Shown here: positions 46,688-54,470 of the stretch, piece by piece
Layout of the letters: the number at the start of each line of letters is the position of its first letter
How positions within the stretch are numbered: position 1 is the stretch's first letter
Origin: Saprospirales bacterium
GTDB lineage: Bacteria > Bacteroidota > Bacteroidia > Chitinophagales > Saprospiraceae
DNA length: 64,000 bases
Assembly (NCBI GenBank): GCA_016719895.1
Contig: JADJYG010000005.1
Coordinates: 124,001 to 188,000, forward strand
Reading direction: 5' to 3'
Translations under genes and position numbers: made by a program
The notes under the pieces: model-generated
The model's database searches: none
What the model saw: only the letters and a program-made list of their open reading frames with translations
What the model was told of the DNA's origin: nothing

Positions 46688-46891
46688 ATGAAATGGATCA
46701 CTCGCGAACGCCCCAAAATTGACCGCATCGCCTGCCCCTGGCTCATCCGGCGTTTCGTGGACCCGGAGGCAGAATTTTTGTACGTCCCGAAAGAAGAAGT
46801 GAAAACGCAGGCCGGGGTGCTTGGCGCCATTCCATGTATAGTTGGGCCAGGCACGTCCGGGCAGAACGCCACAACTGGGATCCGCACTTAA
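46688..46891 (+). pseudogene. Truncated chromate-resistance protein ChrB C-terminal domain
   Basis: 67 codons: MKWITRERPKIDRIACPWLI then RRFVDPEAEFLYVPKEEV and GAIPCIVG. The opening is the signature of the ChrB C-terminal (chrome-resist) domain, which normally runs about 130 residues. The family sequence is lost after GAIP near 46833. In another frame the adjoining bases read MYSWARHVRAERHNWDPHLK and stop, which looks like the tail of an unrelated protein joined by deletion. Confidence 0.75.
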
Positions 46892-47050
46892 AAGTCTGAA
46901 TATGCTCCCCCGGGGCAGGGGCCGTTATGTCCGGCAGAAACGGATTTACGAAAACGAGGTTTGGGATTTATTCAGGCGGTATCAGCTGAAAATGGGAAGA
47001 CCGGCGTTGGAAAAACCGGGAATTTTTTTGTTTTACCCTGAAAAAAAGGC

Positions 47051-47596
47051 TCAAGGCTTACCCTTTTTTGCTTTGCGGTATTGCATCAGAAAGAATATCC
47101 CGAAAATAACAGAAGTGATGTGCAGTGAAGCAAAACCAAGGGGTACCCAGCTGCTTCGCGAAATGTCTTCCACCGTTTTTACCGTTTGCAGCAGCATGAA
47201 AAAAGGCACGTTACACCAGATCAGCAAGGCTTTTATCCACCAGGGAAACGGTTTGTAAGTGGCAATGAGCAAGGTGGAGGGCAGGATAAAATAAAACCCC
47301 GATACGAAAATATGCGCCCCTACATTTTGGTCCGAAAAGTCGAGCGAAGCAAAAAAAGCTCCCCATCCGATGGCGAGTATGGTAAAACCTGCCGCCGCTA
47401 TGTCCCAGCCCTCCCGGGCCAGCTTCACGGCCAGCAGAATTATGCCGGTGATATAAAGAGCGGCGTTGATTTTCAGCAGTGTTTCGGAAACGGGTTCGGA
47501 GAAATATTCAAAGGTGGTTCCAATCAGAAACGACAGGATAAAACAAAAAAGTTGAAGCCAGATGAGTAGTTTTTCTTCGTCATGCGGTGCTTTCAT
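47051..47596 (-). CDS. Integral membrane protein of unknown function
   Basis: 181 aa with about five hydrophobic segments (LIWLQLFCFILSFLIGTTFEY, INAALYITGIILLAVKLA, AAAGFTILAIGWGAFFASL, IFVSGFYFILPSTLLIA, FASLHITSVIFGIFFLM) and a basic C terminus (YRKAKKGKP). No family recognised. It lies in the decay zone but itself looks intact. Confidence 0.65.
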   Translation of the reverse strand: MKAPHDEEKLLIWLQLFCFILSFLIGTTFEYFSEPVSETLLKINAALYITGIILLAVKLAREGWDIAAAGFTILAIGWGAFFASLDFSDQNVGAHIFVSGFYFILPSTLLIATYKPFPWWIKALLIWCNVPFFMLLQTVKTVEDISRSSWVPLGFASLHITSVIFGIFFLMQYRKAKKGKP

Positions 47597-47631
47597 AAGG
47601 ATCGGTTGTTACAGAATAATAGATATTGTGT

Positions 47632-47854
47632 TCATGGCCGCAGCGCGCCCTTGTGATGTTGGCCGCCCGCTTTCCGGCAGCGAAGATGTAAAAAATACGC
47701 GACAACCTGGGTGTCCTGCAGCGCCGGTTGTTTTTTCACCGTTTCATCGCCGGCATAGGGTTCGTTCAGTTGTTCAATAGTAAATCCTGCGCGGGCGAGC
47801 GCGGTCCAGGCTTCGGCGTTTGCGTTCCAGTATTGACCGGCTTTTTCGTCGTTC
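47632..47854 (-). pseudogene. SAM-dependent methyltransferase with its core deleted in frame
   Basis: Starting at about 47854, MNDEKAGQYWNANAEAWTAL is the typical opening of a class I methyltransferase of about 260 aa. After ARAG it jumps to FTIEQLNEPYAGDETV, then ALQDTQVVAYFLHLRCRK, which is the typical C terminus of the same family. About 180-200 residues, including the SAM-binding glycine loop (DIGCGxG), are missing. The frame continues to a stop at 47632. An in-frame ATG further upstream (47913) adds residues of no clear meaning. The product cannot bind SAM. Confidence 0.75.
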
Positions 47855-48108
47855 ATGGGTGGGGGGATGGAGGGAATAGAGTACTGTTGAGGCGCCGCTT
47901 TGCGCATTGACAAATGGGGCCATATGCCTCAAGCAAAATTAAGCAATCGCTTTGCCTGCGTTCGCCGGGAAGGCGAAAATTATTTTGGATAGCCGGCCTG
48001 GCGCGAATCACCCCCCCCACAGGGCAAACGCATCGCTGAATTTCGCCATATAACTGGTCTACTCCAAAACCCTGCGCGACAAGTACCTTTGAGTTTCAAA
48101 GGTAAAAA

Positions 48109-48504
48109 ATGGAATCAAAAAACGGTTGTCATCTGCTCCTTGAATCATTTGAAGACCTTGAAGACCCACGCTCGGCACACTGGGGCTGGCTCATAAAAGT
48201 GGATCAAAACGGGTGTATGGATACGCTGGATTGCAAACTGAGCGGCAACGCCGTGGTGCACGACCTGGGAAAGCCAGGCCCGCGGGTGTACCCCAACCCC
48301 GTATCTTCCGCATTGTATTTCAGCGATGCGGGCGGTACGGGCTGGGACCGGATCGACATCTGCAATACCCTGGGGCAGACCGTTTTGACTGTCCGGCAAC
48401 CCGCCGGGCATCAGCTGGATGTGTCGGCCTTGCCGGCGGGGCTGTATTGGGTGCGGTTTTATGCGGCCGGGCGGAGTTGGGTGCGGCCAGTGGTGAAGCG
48501 CTGA
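48109..48504 (+). pseudogene. C-terminal fragment of a T9SS-exported protein
   Basis: The frame ends with a type IX sorting tail: VYPNPVSSALYFSD, IDICNTLGQTVLTVRQP, LDVSALPAGLYWVRFYAAGR. Before it lies GWLIKVDQNGCMDTLDC, the usual junction of large secreted repeat proteins to their tails. There is no signal peptide or preceding domain, so it is most likely the remnant of a larger gene whose 5' part was lost. Confidence 0.7.
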
Positions 48505-48543
48505 ACGCGCTAAAACCTAAAACCTGTCAGGTGGAAATTTGAA

Positions 48544-48599
48544 AAACAGGAGTCATCCCGAATCTTGGATCTCGCCAAAATTCGGGATGACTCCTGTTT
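48544..48599 (-). terminator. 56-bp hairpin repeat (copy 2) serving as terminator
   Basis: Exact reverse complement of 38321-38376, with arms 48544-48563 and 48580-48599. On the minus strand it comes directly after the DksA-like stop (48604) and is followed by a T-run. The T9SS fragment converges from the left, so it can end transcription from either side. Confidence 0.75.
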
Positions 48600-48603
48600 G
48601 CTT

Positions 48604-49188
48604 TTATTCGTCGTCGTCCTCAAATTTTCGATTGGAATAGCCGGCGTCTTCCATCGTGTCGCTGCCGATGTCCCAATCTTCCCCACCGGAGGCCGGGCGT
48701 TTTCCTGCCGGGAGCCGGACCTTATCGCCGATAGGCTTGGCGGCCGGCCGGTTTTCACCCTCGTCGTTGAACAGCTCGCCGCCGCCGCTTTCATGAGCGG
48801 CATCCTTGCCGGCATTGGCAATATTTTTACCATCGATACTTTTTGTCGCATGCGGCACCAGCCGGAGCCGGCTTTTGTCGATCAACTGGCCGGTGACGAT
48901 ACAAATGCCATAAGTTTTGTTTTGAATACGAAGCAGGGCATTGCGAAGGTCCTGGATATGGCGTTGTTGCCGGAGAGCCATACGCTGCAACAACTCCAGG
49001 TCCGTATGTGCGGTAGAGTCGTCATACCAATCGCCGCCTTGTTGATTGAAGCCGTTTTCGTTCAACTCGTCAATTTGCCGTTGCGTGAACTCCAGTTCTT
49101 CCGTTGCTTTCGCCAGTTTTTCTTCGATCAGCACGTTGAACTCCTGCAGATCCTCGTCGCTATACCTTATTTTTGGTTCGTGTGACAT
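48604..49188 (-). CDS. DksA/TraR-family protein without the zinc-finger cysteines
   Basis: 194 aa. The N-terminal two-helix coiled coil (LEEFNVLIEEKLAKA-like) and the DksA/TraR-type segment YGICIVTGQLIDKSRLRLVP are present. Only one Cys remains of the C4 cluster (YGIC); the second CxxC pair is absent, as in other Cys-poor family members. The C-terminal ~65 residues are acidic and low-complexity, ending in EDDDE. DksA proteins bind RNA polymerase in the secondary channel; the effect here is unknown. Confidence 0.85.
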   Translation of the reverse strand: MSHEPKIRYSDEDLQEFNVLIEEKLAKATEELEFTQRQIDELNENGFNQQGGDWYDDSTAHTDLELLQRMALRQQRHIQDLRNALLRIQNKTYGICIVTGQLIDKSRLRLVPHATKSIDGKNIANAGKDAAHESGGGELFNDEGENRPAAKPIGDKVRLPAGKRPASGGEDWDIGSDTMEDAGYSNRKFEDDDE

Positions 49189-49794
49189 ACAAGCAGGTCA
49201 TGTTATGGTGGTGAAATGATTAGGTCAGGTGATTCAGGGCGCAAAATTAGGGCAAAAAAAACGTTGGGATGAACGGCTACTCAAAAATTTAATTTTTTCT
49301 TTTTTTATATTAGACTTGTTGCGACGGGCTTCTTTGGCGGTAAAAAAGCCCTTTTTTCGACTGGCTTCGTTAAATTTTTCGCCGAATATGCCCGATTTCG
49401 ACTGCAAAATTTGCCTAGCCAATCAAAAAAATGGCATTTTACCCGCTCAAAGCCCCTCGTCGCAACAAGTCTATTAATCTCCGGCGCAACCAGCCTATGC
49501 ACCCGGTTAATCTTCCAAAATTTTTAATGCGCTGTGGCCTCTGGCTTATTTGCCCAGGCGCGGGGCCGTTTGGAGGGCGATTTGTTCAGTGCGAGCGGGT
49601 TGTGAATTTTTCATAGATTTCCTGACGCCTGTTTTCCCAGAATAGCCGCAGGAAGTTCGGCGGCAGCCCGCAGAAATCTTGTACCTTTGCCGGGCTATTC
49701 ATAACTACGGTGTAAAACCAAACAAACATTGGCATGCCGGCCATCGCGCCGGCTTCGTTCCACATATTTATTTGCCCTAACCATAAATTTCAAC
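49189..49794. other. 606-bp intergenic region holding a MITE-like element
   Basis: It separates the divergent DksA-like gene and the fused E1 gene. The AT-rich part (49300-49480) holds the element at 49311-49473. Short frames in the rest show no protein-like pattern. The E1 promoter must lie near its right end. Confidence 0.5.
49311..49473. mobile_element. MITE-like element with 16-bp terminal inverted repeats
   Basis: TAGACTTGTTGCGACG (49311-49326) and its complement (49458-49473) bound about 163 bp without a gene. The ends are flanked by or contain TA, compatible with insertion at a TA dinucleotide as in the IS630/mariner group, but no related IS is in view. Confidence 0.6.
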
Positions 49795-52209
49795 ATGGTC
49801 GAGACAAAATCTTCGCCCCGTGCCACGCCGCGTTCGAAAAAACAAACACCGGTTTCCGATACCTACCGCCAGGAGGTACTCCGCGATTTTCGTATTTGTT
49901 GCCTGAGCCGCGAAGCCAGCATCCTGGCCCGCAAAGAGGTCCTGACCGGGCGGGCAAATTTTGGCATTATCGGCGATGGCAAAGAGGTTGCCCAGGTGGC
50001 GATAGCCAAGGCATGGAAAAAAGGCGATTACCGGTCGGGTTATTACCGCGACCAGACGCTGCTGCTGGCGCTCGACCTGATGACGCTCGACGAATTTTTC
50101 GGACAATTGTATGGCGACCCCGAAAACGACAAGTTTTCCGGCGGCCGCCAAATGAATTGCCATTTTGCAACGCCGTTTACGGATGAAAACGGCAACTGGC
50201 TCGACCTGAAGAATCGCTACAATATTTCGTCCGACGTGTCGCCCACCGCCGGTCAGATGGCCCGTGCCCTTGGGCTTGCCTTTGCCTCAAAAAAATACCG
50301 GGAGCTGCCGGTATTGCAGGGTATGTTGTCGGACAAAGGCAACGAGGTGACGTTCTGTACGATTGGCGACGCCTCCACTTCGGAAGGGGCATTTTGGGAA
50401 ACGGTGAATGCCGCCGGCGTACTTCAAGTTCCACTGGCCATTTCTGTTTGGGACGACGGCTACGGTATTTCCGTGCCCAAAAAACACCAAACTACCAAGG
50501 AGAATATTTCTGAAGTTCTGCGTGGGTTTGCCGGCGACGGGGGGCTCGATATCTATCAGGGCAAGGCTTGGGATTACGACGGCCTTTGCGCCTTGTACAC
50601 CGATGCCGTGGCGCGCATGCGAAAATCCCACCGGCCAGCCTTGTTTCATATTCAGGAAGTAACCCAGCAATTGGGGCATTCCACTTCCGGTGACCACCGC
50701 CGCTACAAGTCAGCTGATCGCCTGGCTTTCGAAGAGGCGTTCGATTGTAACAAACGTATGGCCGAGTGGATGATCACCTCGGGTATTGCCGATGCCGGGC
50801 AGATTGAGCGCATTAAGGCCGAAGCCAAGCAAGAAGCCACGGCCGCTGCGCAGCGCGCTTTCCGGCATTATCACGATGCGGTGGCGGAACGGCAAAACGC
50901 GCTGGCCAGTCTGCTCCAATCCGCTCAGGCGGCACACCCTGCCGTCGGGACGCTGACCGAACTGGCCGCCGAACTGGGTCAAATGCGCGACCCCCTGCGG
51001 TTTAACCTGGTCCGCATAGCCCGGCGGGCAGTTTTCGCGCTGGCCGGGGAAGCCAGTCCGGCCAAAGATCGCCTGGCAGATTTTGCCGAAGGCGAAAAAC
51101 AACTGGGCAAACGCTGGTATTCGGAATACTTGTACAGCAACACGCCAAAATCTGCGCTCAAGGTACCGGTAGTACCGCCGGAATTTTCCGGTGAAGCGCC
51201 CTGGAAAGACGGATATGAAGTGTTAAATGCCTGTTTTGACGCCAATTTTGAAAAATACCCGACACTTTTCGCCTTCGGCGAAGATGTCGGCCACATTGGC
51301 GATGTGAACCAGGGTATGCGTGGCATGCAACAGAAATACGGGCCTGAACGTATATTCGACACCGGCATCCGGGAATGGACCATTATGGGGCAGGCGATCG
51401 GGATGGCGATGCGCGGCTTGCGCCCTATTGCTGAAATCCAATACCTCGATTATCTCCTTTACGGCCTTTCGCCCTTGTCAGACGACTTGTGCACGCTGCG
51501 CTGGCGGTCCAACAACCAACAGGCCGCCCCCGCTATCATACGCACCCGTGGCCACCGCTTGGTTGGCGTTTGGCATGCCGGTTCGCCGATGGCTATGATG
51601 CTCGGCTCCTTGCGCGGCATGTACTTCTGCGTGCCGCGCAACATGACTCAAGCAGCTGGTATGTACAATACCCTGCTTCGGAGCGACGACCCGGCCATCG
51701 TGGTCGAATGCCTGAATGGGTACCGCCTGAAAGAGCGCCTGCCCGATAATATTGGGTCGTTCACCGTTCCGCTTGGCGTGCCGGAAATCCTGCGCGTGGG
51801 ATCGGATGTGACGCTGATCACGTATGGCTCTTGTGTGCGGGTGGCTGAAGAGGCTTGTGCCTTACTGGCCGGGCACGGCATTTCCGTTGAATTGGTAGAC
51901 GTGCAAACGCTGCTTCCCTTCGATCTGCCCCAGGTTTGTCTGACATCCATCCGGAAAACAAACCGGGCGGTGTTTCTCGACGAGGATTTTCAGGGCGGCG
52001 GCACAGGTTATCTCCTGCAGCAAGTGCTCGATGGGCAGGGAGCCTACCGGTATCTCGATTCGGCTCCGGTAGCCATCGCCGCCAAAGACCACCGGCCAGC
52101 ATACGGGCAGGATGGCGACTATTTCAGTAAACCCCAGGCGGAAGATGTATTTGAAGCGGTATACCGGTTGATGCGGGAAGCTGACCCGCGGCGGTTTGTT
52201 GCGCTGTGA
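49795..52209 (+). CDS. Fused alpha/beta E1 of a 2-oxo acid dehydrogenase (branched-chain type likely)
   Basis: 804 aa from MVETKSSPRATPRSKKQTPV at 49795. The N-terminal ~400 residues are an E1-alpha: SREASILARKEVLTGRANFG, YRSGYYRDQTLLLALDLM and the thiamine-diphosphate site GDASTSEGAFWETVNAAG. The C-terminal ~350 residues are an E1-beta: LFAFGEDVGHIGDVNQGM, RIFDTGIREWTIMGQAIGMA, PIAEIQYLDYLLYGLSPL. Fused E1 proteins of this type occur in Bacteroidota and usually serve a branched-chain or broad 2-oxo acid complex. The E2 at 12.7 kb is a possible partner. Confidence 0.93.
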   Translation: MVETKSSPRATPRSKKQTPVSDTYRQEVLRDFRICCLSREASILARKEVLTGRANFGIIGDGKEVAQVAIAKAWKKGDYRSGYYRDQTLLLALDLMTLDEFFGQLYGDPENDKFSGGRQMNCHFATPFTDENGNWLDLKNRYNISSDVSPTAGQMARALGLAFASKKYRELPVLQGMLSDKGNEVTFCTIGDASTSEGAFWETVNAAGVLQVPLAISVWDDGYGISVPKKHQTTKENISEVLRGFAGDGGLDIYQGKAWDYDGLCALYTDAVARMRKSHRPALFHIQEVTQQLGHSTSGDHRRYKSADRLAFEEAFDCNKRMAEWMITSGIADAGQIERIKAEAKQEATAAAQRAFRHYHDAVAERQNALASLLQSAQAAHPAVGTLTELAAELGQMRDPLRFNLVRIARRAVFALAGEASPAKDRLADFAEGEKQLGKRWYSEYLYSNTPKSALKVPVVPPEFSGEAPWKDGYEVLNACFDANFEKYPTLFAFGEDVGHIGDVNQGMRGMQQKYGPERIFDTGIREWTIMGQAIGMAMRGLRPIAEIQYLDYLLYGLSPLSDDLCTLRWRSNNQQAAPAIIRTRGHRLVGVWHAGSPMAMMLGSLRGMYFCVPRNMTQAAGMYNTLLRSDDPAIVVECLNGYRLKERLPDNIGSFTVPLGVPEILRVGSDVTLITYGSCVRVAEEACALLAGHGISVELVDVQTLLPFDLPQVCLTSIRKTNRAVFLDEDFQGGGTGYLLQQVLDGQGAYRYLDSAPVAIAAKDHRPAYGQDGDYFSKPQAEDVFEAVYRLMREADPRRFVAL

Positions 52210-52251
52210 ACGATGCCGCCTGGATGCCTTACGCGTGGGTTATACGGTTGC

Positions 52252-54324
52252 TTACACTTTCCAGAGCCGTAAAAACAACACTTCCAGCGCCAGGAACAGC
52301 AGCGCAAACACCAGGCACCAGCGCCATAACACGATGCCCTGGTTTTCTTCGTTGACTACCTGCGTAAAATTGGCTTCCGCATTTTCAGCCAGCACTTTCA
52401 TATTGGCCGGCAGGCCTTCGGCCAGCGCTTCCGGGGTCCGGTAGCGCAGGTCGCTCTCGCGGCGGTCGTAGTTGAAGGCAAACTCGGCCAGGGTGGAATC
52501 GGCGCGCAGCCCCAAGCGATACCAGCCGGCGTCGCGCGCTTGTGTGCCCGGCGTGAGTAAAACTTTGGAACCCAAAATACGTTGTTCGGGAATAAACTCG
52601 CCGGAACCGGCAGCTGCCGCGGGGGCATTTCCATCTGCCGCGGCAGCATCAGCCGTCAGCCGCAGTTTATACACCATTTCGCCGGCGGCGGAAACCTGGT
52701 GGTTGGCCTCCAGCACTTCATCCTTTCCAATCGTATAGGCAATCTGCCGGCCTTTCGTGCCGGCAACAGCCGTTTTGAACAGGAGCGGCACAAATACCTC
52801 GCCGTTGCGCACCAGATCGTTGACCTTTTCATCGAGGGGGGCGGCAGAAAGGTAAAATGCGCCTTCACCGGCGGCGAATTTGGCCAGCATGGCCGTCCCG
52901 TCGCGGTAGGTCAGGATATATTCGCCGCGGTTGGCCGCAATTTTAAAATTGCCCTGGCTGCCAGGCAGGCGCAGGTTGGCGCTTTTATTGAGAAAAACAT
53001 CGCGAAAAACATACTCCTCGGTATTGATTTGGCTGGCCAGCCGCGGGGCAGGGTCGAAAGGGCCGAGCGGTGCGGCATCAAAGTGTTGCAAAAGGCCGTT
53101 GTACGAATTCAGGTCGGCATTTTGCGGCGGGAAAACGAGCACATTGCCGCCATTTTGGGCAAATGATTTTAGTTCCTGAGCGAGGCCGGAGCTGATCAGC
53201 GCCGTTTCATGGAGTATGATCAACTGGTAGTTGCCGAACGTGGCGTAGTTCAGCGCCCGCACATCGGCGTTGTCCAGGTGGAAATACCGGGCGCCTGCAA
53301 AGACGTTATTCAGGAACTTGTTTGGCTGCGTTCCATTGATGCACAATACATTAATGCGTTCGGCCACATAAAACGAAAGGAAATAATCGTCATCAAACTG
53401 TACCGGGAAATCGGTGACGGAAAGTTTGGCTTCGTGCCAACCGGGGTGCAGGATCGTAAAACTCACGGTATCCAGCCGGCTGCTGCGCGCGGGAATCTGC
53501 AGGGCGCCCACCGGTTTGCTTTGGCCGTCGTGGCGCAAGGCCAGGCGCACTTCCCCGGCATCTTCCTCCCCCCTGTTGCTGATTTTAACCAACAGGTTGG
53601 CGGGCTGGTTGAGTATCTGTACCGGGCTTTCAAACCAGGCCGAGTCAATCGAGATATTGTTTTCCCGCACGGCCCGCATGGGTACCAGGTTGATTTCCAG
53701 CAAGGTGTCGCTAAAGTTGGCCAGGTCGGCAATGTTTTCCTGAAAATCGCTGATCAGGAAAGCGATCCGGTTTTCGGCTTTGCCGGTGTTCAGGCATTGT
53801 TGCTGCCGGAGCAGGACTTTCGACAGGTCGCGGGTGGCGGGGCCGATCCGGATTTCTTCGATCCGGCCCAGTGCGTCTTCTTTGCCGACGAGGCGCTGGT
53901 CCCGCCCTTCAAAATCGGTGGTCAGTACCTGAAACCGGTCGGCAGGACCGTAGGCTTTCACGATATCGCGGGCGCGTTGTTTGGCCAGCTCCAGCAGGGG
54001 CGCATCTTTGGATAAAGCCGCCATACTGAAGGAGTTATCCACAAACACGCTCACCGATTTTTCGCCTTGTCTGACCTCCGACGTACGCGGCATGTAGGGT
54101 TGGGCAAAGGCCAGAACCAAAAAGACAATAGCCAGGCAACGCATAAGCAATACCAGAAGGTTGCGCAGTTTCCTGCGGTTGCTGGTGATATCCTTTACTT
54201 CCTGCAAAAAACGCACATTGGTGAAATATACTTTTTTGAACCGCCGGAAATAAAACAGGTGGATAATGATTGGGATGGCAACAGCGGCAGCGGCGGCAAG
54301 AAACAGCGGGAATACAAATTGCAT
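52252..54324 (-). CDS. BatA-type membrane protein with vWA domain
   Basis: 690 aa. The N-terminal BatA segment is typical: MQFVFPLFLAAAAAVAIPII then IHLFYFRRFKKVYFTNVRFL, with a second membrane helix (LRNLLVLLMRCLAIVFLVLA). A vWA-like domain follows (SVSVFVDNSFSM, MIDAS-type DxSxS). A long periplasmic part and a final membrane helix (LWRWCLVFALLFLALEVLFL) end the protein. Related proteins work with MoxR ATPases or in aerotolerance operons; none is adjacent here. Confidence 0.88.
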   Translation of the reverse strand: MQFVFPLFLAAAAAVAIPIIIHLFYFRRFKKVYFTNVRFLQEVKDITSNRRKLRNLLVLLMRCLAIVFLVLAFAQPYMPRTSEVRQGEKSVSVFVDNSFSMAALSKDAPLLELAKQRARDIVKAYGPADRFQVLTTDFEGRDQRLVGKEDALGRIEEIRIGPATRDLSKVLLRQQQCLNTGKAENRIAFLISDFQENIADLANFSDTLLEINLVPMRAVRENNISIDSAWFESPVQILNQPANLLVKISNRGEEDAGEVRLALRHDGQSKPVGALQIPARSSRLDTVSFTILHPGWHEAKLSVTDFPVQFDDDYFLSFYVAERINVLCINGTQPNKFLNNVFAGARYFHLDNADVRALNYATFGNYQLIILHETALISSGLAQELKSFAQNGGNVLVFPPQNADLNSYNGLLQHFDAAPLGPFDPAPRLASQINTEEYVFRDVFLNKSANLRLPGSQGNFKIAANRGEYILTYRDGTAMLAKFAAGEGAFYLSAAPLDEKVNDLVRNGEVFVPLLFKTAVAGTKGRQIAYTIGKDEVLEANHQVSAAGEMVYKLRLTADAAAADGNAPAAAAGSGEFIPEQRILGSKVLLTPGTQARDAGWYRLGLRADSTLAEFAFNYDRRESDLRYRTPEALAEGLPANMKVLAENAEANFTQVVNEENQGIVLWRWCLVFALLFLALEVLFLRLWKV

Positions 54325-54470
54325 AACGGAACGGCAGTGTGCTTACAGGATGGGGTGTTTCGGGTGAATGCTTGGTCGGCCGCACATGAAACGCGCACCG
54401 GGGCGCAAAGTTGGTGTTTTTTCGCCGAAAATGCCGGACAGATGCACCGACGACCGTTCCTCCTCTTTTT

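Noticed and set aside
46842..47258. A plus-strand protein of about 138 residues after the chrB stump.
   Set aside because: Its second half is antisense to the membrane protein at 47051-47596 and no family pattern is seen.
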